This document shows positions 37,917-48,698 of a stretch of DNA of 64,000 nucleotides, in pieces. The notes under the pieces were generated by a model. That model was not told where the DNA came from and did no database searches. It saw nothing but the letters and a program-made list of their open reading frames with translations. Position numbers and translations under genes: made by a program. Source of the DNA: Cerioporus squamosus (taxonomy: Eukaryota > Basidiomycota > Agaricomycetes > Polyporales > Polyporaceae); assembly GCA_022592435.1 (NCBI GenBank), contig JABYQS010000015.1, positions 310,001 through 374,000 on the forward strand, written 5' to 3'. The first letter of the stretch is position 1, and the number at the start of each line of letters is the position of its first letter.

Positions 37917-39980
37917 ATGGGTGTCGTTTACAACGTCTTCCTTGCCACCTTCTGTGCGATAGGTACGTCGGGTTCTAAACATTCGGTAGTATTCGGAAAG
38001 AAGCTGATATCATATATTTCCTTCCAATCGATCAGGTTCCTTCTTATTTGGGTAAGCAGGAGTTACGGTACTTCTAATTCTGCCGCAGCGCTGAACTTTG
38101 TCCTGCTCCGGATTTGTGGACTCAGATACGACAGGTCGGTTTCTGTTGCTTTGGCAGAGTGATGAGGCCTCTCATGAAATCAATACTTCAGTGGTATCAT
38201 TGCATCGGTTATCACGTTCGACTCCTTCAAGTCGTTCATCAGCAACCCCGGAAACTATGACAGCCTCTCCGGAGCAGTCGTATCGACATTCACGGGCGGA
38301 TGCTTCCTTGGAGCTGCGCTTGCGGGATGGTGCGTCTCTGCCGGCAGCATCACAAGTGCCATCGCTGACCGGAATTGCAGGACCAACGACAAGTTGGGGC
38401 GTATTCGGACGGTGCAGGTATGTGGGTGCGAAGCTCTTGCAGAACTGCAGCCAATACTCCGTTCTGCAGATCGGAGCGGTGTTGGCTCTCTGGGGATGCG
38501 CCATGCAATCCGGGGCAAATAACTTCGCTTGCATGCTTGTAGGTCGTATTATTGCCGGATTCGCTATCGGGTACGTCCTCAGTTCGGTCATGAAGTAGCT
38601 TCGCAGTTGTTGACCCCGATTGTCAGGGTTCTGTCGATGACTGTTCCCCTTTATAACGTATGTTTGTTCTCATCTTCATCCCCTTGTAACTTATTGCTGA
38701 CAATGGGATTTTAGACGGAGACCGCTCCACCGAAGCATCGCGGCTTCATGGTTGGCCTAGCGCAGCAGATGATCGGGATCGGGTTCATTGTAGCCAACTG
38801 GGTCGGATACGGCTGCCAGTTCCTCAAGGGAAACGCTCAATGGCGACTTCCGCTTGGCCTTCAGCTCGCGCCCGCCCTCCTGCTCCTCGTCGGAAGCACC
38901 TTCATGCCTCAATCTCCTCGATGGCTCATAGAACACGGCCGTGACGAGGAAGCCCTCGCAGTCGTGCGCAAACTGCATGGGACCACCCCCGACGCCCAGA
39001 GAGGGGCCGACGAGGAGTTCGCGGAGATGCAGACCACGATCAAAGCAGAGCTGCTCGTGCGCTCGCGCTCGTTATCGGACCTCTGGGCCACCCGCGGCAT
39101 GCTCAGGCGCACACTCGTCGCTGTCGGCGTGCAGGTGTTTGGCCAGTTCTCCGGCATCAACGTCATCAACTACTTTGGGCCATCTATGTACAAAGCGCTA
39201 GGCCTCTCGTCCGGCCAGTCGCTGCTCGTGCAGGGTATCTACGGAGCCGTCGGACCCATCACAAACTTCTTGTCCGTATCTCCATGTTTCCTAAACCTTT
39301 GGCCCCTCACTTACCGAATGCCATAGCTTCATCACCCTCATTCTCGACACGGTGGGTCGCAAGAAACCGCTGATGTTCGGTGCTGGGAGTTTCGTCGTGA
39401 CCTACTCCATCCTGACGGCCATCGTCGCATCATTCCCGCCCGACGAGTCGACGAACCACCCCGCACAGAGAGCAGGCATCGCGATGATCTTCCTCACCAG
39501 CATCTTCTTCTCGCTCAGCTTTGGCCCCGTGAGCTGGGTCCTTGCATCGGAGGTGAGCCACATCCTGCATTTCCTTCGTGCACTAGATGACCGATGAATC
39601 TCGCGCAGGTCTTCCCAACAAGAACTCGCTCGATTGGCACCAGTGTCGCGACCTGCGCAAACTGGGCGTTCAACGTGCTCTTCTCGCAGGTCTCGAACAT
39701 CGCGATCAACAACATCTCCTGGCGATACTACCTCGTCTTCATCTGCTTGAACTTCGTCGACTTCATCGTGATAACCTTGTTCTTCCCTGAGACCAAAGGT
39801 GCGGCAATTTGCCTCCCCGCGTTCCTTCAGCCACTGATGGCGATCGCGCACGTAGGCAGGACACTCGAGGAGATGGCACAGATCTTCGGGGACGAAGTGG
39901 ATGCGCACGATATCCTCGAGTCCGCTCACGTCGATGATAAGCTGCAGCACGACTCCAAGCTTGAGGACAAGTCTGCATAA
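37917..39980 (+). CDS. MFS hexose transporter
   Basis: Starts MGVVYNVFLATFCAIG and is spliced through tiny exons (GSFLFGYD, then SGIIASVITFDSF). Diagnostic motifs in order: SNPGNYDSLSGAVVSTFTGG, DKLGRIR, VGRIIAGFAIG, YNTETAPPKHRG, PQSPRWLIEHGRDEEA, QFSGINVINYFGPSMY, DTVGRKK, SFGPVSWVLASE, RTRSIGTSVATCANW and FFPETKG, all standard in the fungal sugar porter family with twelve membrane helices. The protein ends LQHDSKLEDKSA with TAA at 39978-39980. It imports monosaccharides across the plasma membrane; the exact sugar cannot be read. Introns lie in typical positions and all joins keep frame. Confidence 0.92.
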
Positions 39981-40065
39981 CGGAGCAGATGGCGACCGAC
40001 AACTACGGCGTACTGACTCGGTTATTTGCGAACTACGCATCTTATAAGTACGATATCGGCGACAC

Positions 40066-42079
40066 CTAATAGTCATCATCCCAGCTATTACGACGCATAC
40101 GACTTTTGTATGTAGGCAGCGCTGTGGTATCGGGAGTCTCCTTGAACTGGTACTTGACTGTGAACAGAAGATCAGCATCTGGAGTAATCCACATGATACC
40201 ACAAAATAATGACAACGTACGCAACGAGTGACCCGGGGCATCGTAGGCGTAGCCGTAGTAATCCTCCCGGTACCAAGCCGGGCGAGGCCAGAGATGCCGT
40301 GCACCATCTAGAACAGCAGGGTTCCGTTTTGCCCACTGCGGGATCCGCGCCTTGCGATAGACAGGGCGAAGCCTCAGATATTCCTGGAAGTCCCGATCGG
40401 TCGCAGCGTATAGCGTCGACCGCTTGGAGTCCCAGGCGAGAGCCTGAACGCAGTTGTTCCCGGTGGAGAGACGGCACGGGCCCGGAGGTCCCAGAGCTTG
40501 ACGCAGTGACCATCGTCACATCCCGTGAACAACGCTATCGGTCACATCAGTTAGCTGGCCAAGCAAGCAAGCCTTGTAAGCAGCCTAAGGGGTGGTACTC
40601 ACTGGGAATGCCGTCGGGATGAGTCAGAACGACATCGGGGCACGCCTCGCCTTTCTTGACTGCCTCGATGGTGATCGCCGGTAGAGGGCTCCGCACGTCG
40701 TATATCCTCGCATGACCGTCAAGCGAAGCGGTCGCAAAGGCGTTCGCATCTCCTGGACTAGACGAGAACTTGTACACAGTCCGGGCGTGTCCCAGATACC
40801 GAGTCGCAACACGGCCACCATGCTCGAAATCAATTGAGACACATGTATGCCGTTTTGCCCTGTCGCGGTTCTCTGCGGCAAGCAGTGTCTCGGCGCCGCT
40901 ATGGTAGTGCAAGGCACAGGGGTATATTTCCGTCTTCGAAGTTGACTGTCGTTGTGGGGTGACTCCCGGTGAAGTTTTCGAAGGGACCCGTGATCTCCTC
41001 GTCCCAGGGACCGTATTCGACGAACCGACCCTGTCCGATCCGCTGTCGCCCATGGTGTCTGCAGCTCGTCAAGGTTCCAAATCGCCGCCTGACCGCGTCC
41101 AGCGCGAACTAGTCTGCCGTTCGGGAGGACCTCGATGGCACCCTCGTACCGATCGCATCGCATGGTGTGCACCGCAGCGCCCGTGCTGTCTTCAGGAGCC
41201 ATGATGCGGATGTCGGCTTCCCAGCTGAATGACTTGATGCGAGCGTCGTCGGCGATGAACATCAACTTCCGCTCTTCATTCATGGCCAGGTGAAACGCCG
41301 TCCCGGACAGCTCGGAGTAGATTCTGACGCCTTCTGCGTATTCCGGGGCTGCGTCCTCGTTCAGGCGGTAGTAGTGTAAGACCAAGTACCGCAGCTCTTG
41401 CTCACCATCATGGCGAGAACCGCGATGCAAGAAGACCCAGATGATACCTGTGCCGCGACTGGAGATGAGATGCTCCGAGACGAAATCTCGCATCGCGTTT
41501 GGTAAATGGCTTGAGCGTGTGGTGTGTCATCATTCGCGGATACCGCAACGCCTTCCCGGAAGCGCGACAGGCGAGTAGTGAGGGCATGAGGAGGCGATGT
41601 ATCCGTCCATGGGCCTGCTGTTGGACAATCAGATCGTAGGTCTGTGCCATATATGGCCATGACTCCTTCGACGAGATCAGGGTCTGGCACCAGGCAATAA
41701 GCGTATGGAAGGAGATGTAACATAAGCTATTCTTACCCCACATGCCCGACATGATGTCTTGAATGGGCGGCGCATCCTCAGCATGAGCGAATGATCCCAA
41801 TAGCCACTGGGAGGATTCAGAGCTAGCTAGCTCCCGAGCGAAAGAGACTGCTTTATCAAGCAGCTCGTCTGCGGTATCCACGAGCTGCCCGATGTCAGGC
41901 GCGTCTGCTTCATGTGCTTCCCGAACGACCTGACATATATCCTTGAGAATGCCGACAAATATGCCTTGCTCGTCGATTTCGTCTCTATCTTCTTCAGTGT
42001 AGTCGTCGTACCGGTCCTCGAGATCCGTCAGGCACTGTATCCATGGCGACGATTCTGCGTCGGGTTCAGAAGCGAACAT
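40066..42079 (-). pseudogene. Frame-broken paralogue of the WD40-like gene
   Basis: Starts MFASEPDAESSPWIQCL and shares the layout of the gene at 25263-27721: an acidic helical first exon, LTTRLSRFREGV, FIADDARIKSFSW, NGRLVRAGRGQAAIWNLD, DFEHGGRVATRYLGHARTVYKFSSS, SLDGHARIYDVRSPLP, VLTHPDGIPS, and a final exon VKYQFKETPDT ending at 40066. Two single-base frame changes are needed that no intron explains: one near 41051-41060 (after NLDELQT) and one near 40921-40935 (before IYPCALHYHSG). A possible short intron near 41440 explains a third frame switch. Either decay or sequence error; by contrast the sister gene has a clean reading. Confidence 0.65.
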
Positions 42080-42647
42080 AATGGATAGGCAGTTAGCTCT
42101 GACGAGGGAGGAGTTAGAGCCGGGTTCTAGCGAAGATCAGTACTGTGGGCTGGCGCACAATTTGGTGAGGTGAATTCCAGCCTTAAGCGCCGGACCGAGA
42201 TGTGATCCTGATTGGAGGAGTGTCACTTCGGACGACAATGGAGGAGAAGCGGTCGACATGTTGGGATATCTCGCGGAGGTGAGGTTGCAACTCATAGTGT
42301 TGGAGTAACAGTAACTTCCTTGCCTGCAGCATCAATTGCGAAAAAATGCAGTCACGGCTTGTGGCTCGCGATGAACTTCGGGAATGTCTTACTGATGCTT
42401 TTCGAGGGCATGTCGATTTCAACTCTCGACGGGGCGACGCGTAATAGATAGATTTGAAGTCCTCAAAAATCGTTCATATATGTAAGACGCAAGGACTTCA
42501 CGATCAATCGAGCTGGTTGCGTGTCGGGTTCAAGCCGGTTCGGCTCGGGGGCCCGGGCTGTCGGGCTCAGCCACTGGGTGACTGTGAGCGTGACCTGTGA
42601 CACCGACCAGCGCTTCGTCCCGGTCAACTTTCTTGCACTCAACGCCG
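42080..42647. other. Divergent intergenic region
   Basis: Separates the WD40-like pseudogene (minus) from the ankyrin gene (plus). It contains a GC-rich patch (about 42525-42590) but no recognisable element or RNA gene. Confidence 0.45.
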
Positions 42648-43613
42648 ATGATGAGTGAGCGCATACTAGCTCTGGATCACCTCCCTGTTGAGGTGAGTGG
42701 CTATATATGCGTAAGTGTGCTGCCAGTTGATAGGGTCCTACCGTAGCTGCTCTATGATATCCATACCTTTGCGCTTTCTCCCGCACTTCCCCTCACATGC
42801 AAGCACCTCCATGCCGTCTTCAAGTTCGCTCCCACCACTATCCATGCGGAATACCTCATCAGAAGTTACAAGGAAGCTGTCGTACGCTCTGCAGAGTTGC
42901 GATCGCGCAGCTTCGTGTCCTATGCGCTGCGGTTTCCAATATGTTCGCGCGACGTCCTGGAAGCAATATTCCGAAGTCCTGAGTGCCCAAGCGCCACATC
43001 ACACCAGACGACGATCCTACCACGCCGACTCTTCCGTCACCTAATGCCTCGAGACGACCCAGGACAAACGCCCTGGACCGATGGTGACGAGCCTCTACCA
43101 TTCCTCCGATATCTCTACGACCATCCACGCGTCCCGAGGATCTCCATCGACTCGTACGACGGCTACGCTCTCACACGTGCAGTGTATGCAGGATTCACCC
43201 CGCTCATCCGTTTCCTGCTTTCCAAGGGTGCATCGCCGGAATGCAAGGGCAATCTCCCGGTCACGGTGGCGATCCGGCGCAAGCATCTTCCACTGGTACG
43301 GATGCTCATCGAGCGCGACTACCATGACCCCGCCATGACGGACGGTGCTCCCCCGAAGAAGCGTCGGCGACTTGGAGGCGGTGAAGCTCTGGGCGTCGGG
43401 AGCTCGGGCGTAGGAGATGCCTCCTCGCCTGGGGGAAGTGCATCACCGCCATCGAGAAGTGGAAAGAGGCGAAAGCTTGGAGACCGAGTCACCGTGAACT
43501 CGGACATGCTGAAGGTGGCTGTGAAGTGCGACGCGCGAGACATCGTGGAGTACTTCATGAAGGAGAAGGGGTGTGTGCCGGACATGCAGACGGTGCTCAT
43601 GATGAGCAGATGA
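42648..43613 (+). CDS. F-box-like/ankyrin protein, uncharacterised
   Basis: Exon 1 (42648-42692) encodes MMSERILALDHLPVE. The intron 42693-42746 (donor GTGAGT, acceptor CCGTAG) joins it to LLYDIHTFALSPALPLTCKHL, so the intron splits an F-box-like motif (LPVELLYDI...LTCKHL). Exon 2 runs to TGA at 43611-43613, about 303 residues in all. The C-terminal half has ankyrin-type repeats (DGYALTRAVYAGFTPLIRFL, GNLPVTVAIRRKHLPLVRML, SDMLKVAVKCDARDIVEYFM) broken by a basic, probably nuclear-localising loop (PPKKRRRLGGG...KRRKLG). A role as a substrate adaptor in ubiquitin ligation is plausible from the layout but unproven. Confidence 0.82.
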
Positions 43614-44845
43614 CGTTATACCGTGCAGTTCACGCGTTCGGGACATGGATGGAATGTTGGTGTATCTTTATCGACCTTCTCACGGATTACAATTCAGAAG
43701 GTGAAGCCTGGTCGTCAATTCAGAAGGTGAAGCCTGGTCGTCGTCCCGACAATCCGCTCCACAATTCGGCCGCTTCGTTATACATGGTCAGGGTCTTTAG
43801 CAATCCTTCCTGACATTCGATGCTGACCCTAGTTCCCTAGATCTACACATGTGCGTAATCTACTCATCTCGGCCATGCGGTTTAGCCCGGTCTCCCAACC
43901 AGCGGGCCGACTCAGATCATCCGCATCCGAGTTCACGCTTTGCGCATCTCTCCCCGTATCTACGCAACGCGCCCACACTCCATAGAGCGCGTCGCTCAAC
44001 TCCTACGTCGGCAGCCCCGATGGAAGACTCACTATCGGCGCAAGGAGGTTATTCCGTGGGCTGTGCAGGAGAACTCCGGAAGCGGGCATTGAACTGCGCT
44101 CACGTCGCCCCTTCACAGAAGAGCGATATGTCCTTGACATGTTGCTGATGCAACGCAGTCCTTCTCTACCCTGATCTACTCCACTCTTGTCCCAGGGAAC
44201 TCGTTATGATCCGCGCGCTGCGAGCGGCAGCGACTCCATAGGTACGTCGGCCCTGATATTGACTACTCACTCAGGAAGACCATTGTGACCGCTGGCCGCC
44301 TATGAAGCATGTACTTTCGGTTACAAGTCATGATGAGGCTCACCACGGTCAGTCGGACTCTCCTGAAGTCACCGGCTGCCTCATTGACTCGTGTCGTCAG
44401 CAGCTCTGACAGATCTTGATCTCCATAACAGCCACGTTAAAAACACCCGTTCATCCGCAGTGCAACAACTGGCCATGTATGGAGTGCTGCTGGGAGAAAC
44501 GAAGCGGTATTTCAAGCGACAAACAATGTTTGGATCCAGACGAAGCGCGCCGACACTGCACTTCGCATTCGCGTGGGCACGCATGGGCCAGCCGTGTCCC
44601 ACGTCTATTCGGTACACAGCGGGTGTCCTGGGACTCAGGTGGACTCCTCGACAACTCCGCATCCGCGCCTCACTGTCGGTGGAGAGCTGCACCCTCACTT
44701 CTGTCCCTTTCGATCAGCTGCTTGCGGGTCAAGGTATATAAACTGTCCGAGGAGGCTGGTGAGTAGGCAGCCCACCTCGCATTCGCTTCATCCCCTTTCT
44801 ATACAAACCATTCTTTTCACACCCTCCCGCTTCAACTTCAGCACC
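43614..44845. other. Intergenic region with a 26-bp tandem duplication
   Basis: A 26-base unit starting AATTCAGAAGGTGAAG occurs twice in a row (43691-43716 and 43717-43742). The rest has short frames only; none resembles a known family. The right end is the promoter of the secreted protein gene. Confidence 0.5.
44735..44742 (+). promoter_or_regulatory. TATA box of the NGQD-repeat protein gene
   Basis: TATATAAA lies about 110 bases upstream of the ATG at 44846, the clearest TATA box in the window. It suggests a strongly or conditionally expressed gene. Confidence 0.6.
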
Positions 44846-45554
44846 ATGTTCGCAGCCGGCCTGCTCATCATCGCACTCGCGTTCTTCGCGCCCCTTCAGA
44901 CCATGGCGAGGCCGGCTCCTCGCTCTGGCAACGAGCTTGCCCTTCGCTCCGGTGCGGACGAGTCCCGCCCTCCGGTTCGCACCCCTTTCGTCTGCTATAC
45001 TCCTCAATCGATGCTGATAGCGTTTTGTGCAGTTCCCGGGTACCGGGCCCAGGCTTACCCGCGACGTCGTCTATAGACGCACTCATAGCGCCAACGGCCA
45101 GGATGCCAATGGCCAAGACGGAGGCGTTGTGATCGGCGGTAACGCCAACGGTCAGGATGCCAACGGGCAAAGTGGTCAGGACAGTCAGGATGGCCAGGAC
45201 GGCGCGGATGGCCAGGATGCCAACGGCCAGGACGGCGGCATCGCTATCGGCGGAGACGCCAACGGCCAAGATGCCGTCGGTCAGGATGGCAGTGGCGCCA
45301 ATGGCAATGAGGTCGTCTCCGTCGGTGGGCACACCATCGTCATCCAGAACGGGCAGATCGTCTCGGTCCACGGTCAGCCTGTCGCGGGTGGCAGTGGCGC
45401 CAACGGTCAGGATGGAACCGCGACTGACGGTCAAGCGGGGTCTGCTGGGCAGAGCGGGTCCGCTTCTGGTGGCCAGGTTGTCGCCGGAAAAGGTGGAGCT
45501 GGCGAGCAGGATGGAACGGCTACTCCTGGTAAGCCTGGGATCGTCCTTCCCTGA
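44846..45554 (+). CDS. Small secreted protein with NGQD repeats
   Basis: Exon 1 (44846-44989) starts MFAAGLLIIALAFFAPLQ, a clear signal peptide probably cleaved near TMARP. A short intron (44990-45032, donor GTCTGC, branch GCTGATAG, acceptor GTGCAG) leads to exon 2 (45033-45554), for about 221 residues. The mature part starts with a dibasic VVYRRTHS site and then repeats NGQDANGQDGGVVIGGNANG-like blocks, later GSGANGQDGTATDG and SAGQSGSASGG. It is rich in Gly, Asn, Gln and Asp, with very few hydrophobic or Cys residues after the signal. I know of no named family; a wall-associated or extracellular matrix protein is plausible. The spacing of Gly and Asp looks suited to a repetitive, possibly metal-binding surface, but that is inference. 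Confidence 0.75.
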
Positions 45555-46057
45555 GCCTGAGCAGAACGCTCTTCCAACGGGATTGCATGAGGAGCTACTG
45601 TACTTCAAAGTAAGTAGTCGATTTGTTTTCTGTATTGCAATAGCGGACACTTGTACTTATCCGGAAGCGGTTTTTGTCATGCCTCCTTCTTCATTCGTGC
45701 ATCGATATATTGTATAATTCGCGGGTGGCTGTATACAACATGCCAATGGGGTTAACGCGGCGGCGCCCGAAAGCGGTACATCTCCGCGGTCTGTGGTGAG
45801 CCGGGCCTTCTTGACGCATACGCAGTCTCGGCAGACAATGCTATGCTCTCAGAGGACATGATACGGGCTGGGGTCAGAGATTGTGGCGTCCTTGGCAGCG
45901 CAGCACGTCTGGAGGGCGGACAACGTTAACTGCGCGTTGTGAGTCCATATAGACTGCAAGGGATGCTGAGAGTCGCGAAGCAACCCAGTCACAGCTCATC
46001 CCGTAATCCTAGAATTTTGCCATTCCATTCTTCCACCATAACATCACTTCTCACATC
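45555..46057. other. Intergenic region
   Basis: 3' flank of the secreted-protein gene and upstream of another signal-peptide ORF. No exon, repeat or RNA gene recognised. Confidence 0.4.
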
Positions 46058-46324
46058 ATGGGCTCGCTGCGCGTGTCATCCATAATCGTTCTTTTCGTCA
46101 TCCATATATACGCTGCGGGTTGGACCCAAGCGGCAGCCGTGCCATCCCTCGGCATGGCATACGACACTGAGCTTCGAAGTACCACAGTACGTACTTACTA
46201 CTCACTCGCAGGCCTGATGCTCACCCCAAGGCTGTGTAATCGATGCATGTCCATCAGCAAACTCGAAGTAACTCATATCGACAACATCTGCTGGCAGAGA
46301 AATGGAACCATGACTCCCAGATGA
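46058..46324 (+). CDS. Candidate small secreted protein
   Basis: An 88-codon frame beginning MGSLRVSSIIVLFVIHIYAA, which looks like a signal peptide, followed by WTQAAAVPSL. Possible short introns (GTACGTACTT donor at 46190) could change the C-terminal half. No homologue recognised; called on the signal peptide alone. Confidence 0.35.
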   Translation: MGSLRVSSIIVLFVIHIYAAGWTQAAAVPSLGMAYDTELRSTTVRTYYSLAGLMLTPRLCNRCMSISKLEVTHIDNICWQRNGTMTPR

Positions 46325-47272
46325 TACACGGCTAGCCACCAGCTCAGCCAGGCTCGCAGGTCAGTCACGACTTCGAGGCTGAGTGGCAAGTGAACTCCAG
46401 TGCGAGGAGTTGATGCGCCCGAATTTGTATAGTACCAAGATCCGCGTCGCTGGATAACCACTTTCAAGAAGTTGCAGGGCGTTGGAGGCTCTACTTGTTC
46501 GATGTACGTTGAGTATCAATTGTGACGAACATACAGATGCGGTTGAGCGACATGAGGAGGACCGTCAACGAGTCGTTGGTACCGGTCACCGTCTTGGTGC
46601 GCACATCGGAATCAGCCGGCCCTGAACTGAGCGCCAACAATCTGAGAGGAGGGGCGACACATTGACAACGTCAATCCTTCGACGTCTTACTCCTTCGCGA
46701 GTTCGGTATGGGACTCAGACGGTGATGCAGAAGCGACGTTCTCATAAGTCGTGCCAGGTCAGTCTATGACATATCTAGATCCTGCCTATCAAGTGATTTG
46801 ACATAAGCAGTTCCAGAATAAGTACAGACATGGAGAGATGTTTCATCAACCTTGACGCTGTCAATGTCCGCAGGGGCTGGTGTAACTATTGAATCGCCGG
46901 CTCAGGCTTCTACAAGTATCTTGTGTCCCTGCTAAATTGGTATCAAGTCAGTCACGACGAGCGCATACCCACCACTTCACGATAAGCGGACAGCTTCTTC
47001 CACGGGGCAAACACCGCCTCCACCGAGAATCCGGTTATAATCGTCCAGGCGGTGGCGTATGTGGCATGGAAGCGTAGGGAAGCGTGCGCAGCCTCCATGG
47101 TCCACACGTTCAGCACTGCCTTACTTCTCTTCGAATTGCTGGCAGGTGAGCGCGAGACTCGCCGCAGCCCACTTCTATCTGTACCATCTTGCGCAGGCCT
47201 GTGCCAGCCTATGGCATACTTATTCCCTCCCACCGAATCCTCAATGCACTGACACTCCCTCGAACCCCCATC
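46325..47272. other. Intergenic region
   Basis: About 950 bases with scattered frames on both strands but no consistent exon-intron structure or family resemblance. Confidence 0.4.
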
Positions 47273-48658
47273 ATGCATGGTCCAGAGCTCGCAGCCTGGG
47301 ACATCTACGCGAAGGAGCTTTTGCCACTGCGCCACGGACATCCACTGTGGTACCCCGAGCCATGTGCCGAATTCGGGGAATTACGCATCGGCGACGTTGG
47401 CTACCTTCGGGAGGGTCACTTCACCTTCCTCTTCAACGCCATGCGGGATGCGGACCATCCTGTCAATGCTAAGAGAGGTGTCCCGTGTGGTTTCGAGGTC
47501 TTCGACCCCAAAGACCCCATGTCCAGGTACCTCCCGGACGCGATCACCCAATCCCACTTGCTCAGCAAGAACCTCCGATCAGCCTCCGTTTCTGCGGCGG
47601 CCTCTGCAAGGTATGCTATCCATATTGCTCTCGACCTATCCGACGTTAGTCGTTGACTATTCCGCCAGCGAGCCCGGGATAGCCGCCACTGTAGGGTTGC
47701 GCTATCAGTGCAGCGAAGCGTCAGGCGCCCTCTTGATGCTGAAGCAGTCCGCACACAAGACGTATATCGACTGTACGATGCACATACAGAAGTACGTCCG
47801 CAACCACATGTCCAGCTGGATCGACTTCGCAAATGGCCTCCTGGGCATCGGTCTCGAGGAGAAGGACATCGTCTTCATCTCGGGACATACGAAAACCTCG
47901 ATCTGGGCCGAGACAGCGTTCGACCAACGCAGCTCCGGAGGCGAACTCGTCATCAGCGGCGGTTGTTTCGTGCCCTCGGTCTCTGGAGAGTTTCACGTAT
48001 CCATGTCGCACTGCGGGGCAGCGATGGTACACTCCCGCGAGGGACCGCCCGATCGTGTAGCGGCGTTCAATGGGGATGGTCATCCGGTAGAGAAGCATGA
48101 TCAGAGCATATTCGTCAACTACCACAAGATGAAGACTCGAAGATTTCGCAGTCCCATTGTCGTGCGAGGGGAAGCTGGGCCTCATGCGCTCCTCGACGAC
48201 GATCCGGACGATGAGGAGTCAAGATCATCTTCGTGGTGCTCCTCGGTGTTGTACGAGGACGAGGAGTACGGTTCTGTTAATGACGTGAGTACGCGTTACA
48301 CGGTTGCTTCGAGTGAGTGGCTGATCATCATGCGTCTGGCCCAGGATTACGATCCTGTGAATATCCTTCTAGACTACATCTTGAAGGTGCTGTCTTCCTA
48401 TTCACATTCTTGAACGAAACGCTAAGTACTCGTATACAGCATTCAGACGCGCAGACAGCCTGGGCAACGGATGACGATCTGGCTGCCCTATTTCAAGTGA
48501 GTACGACTCGAATGCATCCGTCTTGCCATCGCGCTGAGATAGAGGCTGTCTAGGATCGGTTCCTTCCGGACGACTTGGAAGCCGGACTCGAAGCAATTGC
48601 GCCTCAAGTGACCGTCGACGCCGATGGGCGTAGGTTCTTTTCTCTCATGCACTACTAG
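47273..48658 (+). CDS. Uncharacterised protein family common in Agaricomycetes
   Basis: Starts MHGPELAAWDIYAKELLPLR. Core motifs include WYPEPCAEFGELRIGDVGYL, REGHFTFLFNAMRDADHPVN, GFEVFDP, QSHLLSKNLRSASVSAAAS, then after an intron near 47610-47670 FQC-type QCSEASGALLMLKQSAHKTY, GLEEKDIVFISGHTKTSIWA and a C-terminal WLIIMRLAQDYDPVNILLDY. Two more short exons end LMHY with TAG at 48656-48658. I recognise the pattern from many mushroom genomes, where such genes occur as large families, but no function is established. A substrate or ligand role for the conserved SGHTKTSIWAE block cannot be stated. Confidence 0.78.
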
Positions 48659-48698
48659 ACAGGTCTCTCACGTAGCGGGAACAGTCGGAACGATTGTG

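Noticed and set aside
42500..42590. tRNA-like GGGTTCAAGCC
   Set aside because: No matching acceptor stem, D-arm or A box; only a chance T-loop-like string in a GC-rich patch.
45093..45300. NGQD coding repeats as a CRISPR array or minisatellite
   Set aside because: The repeats are imperfect, in frame with an open reading frame behind a signal peptide, and have no constant spacers.
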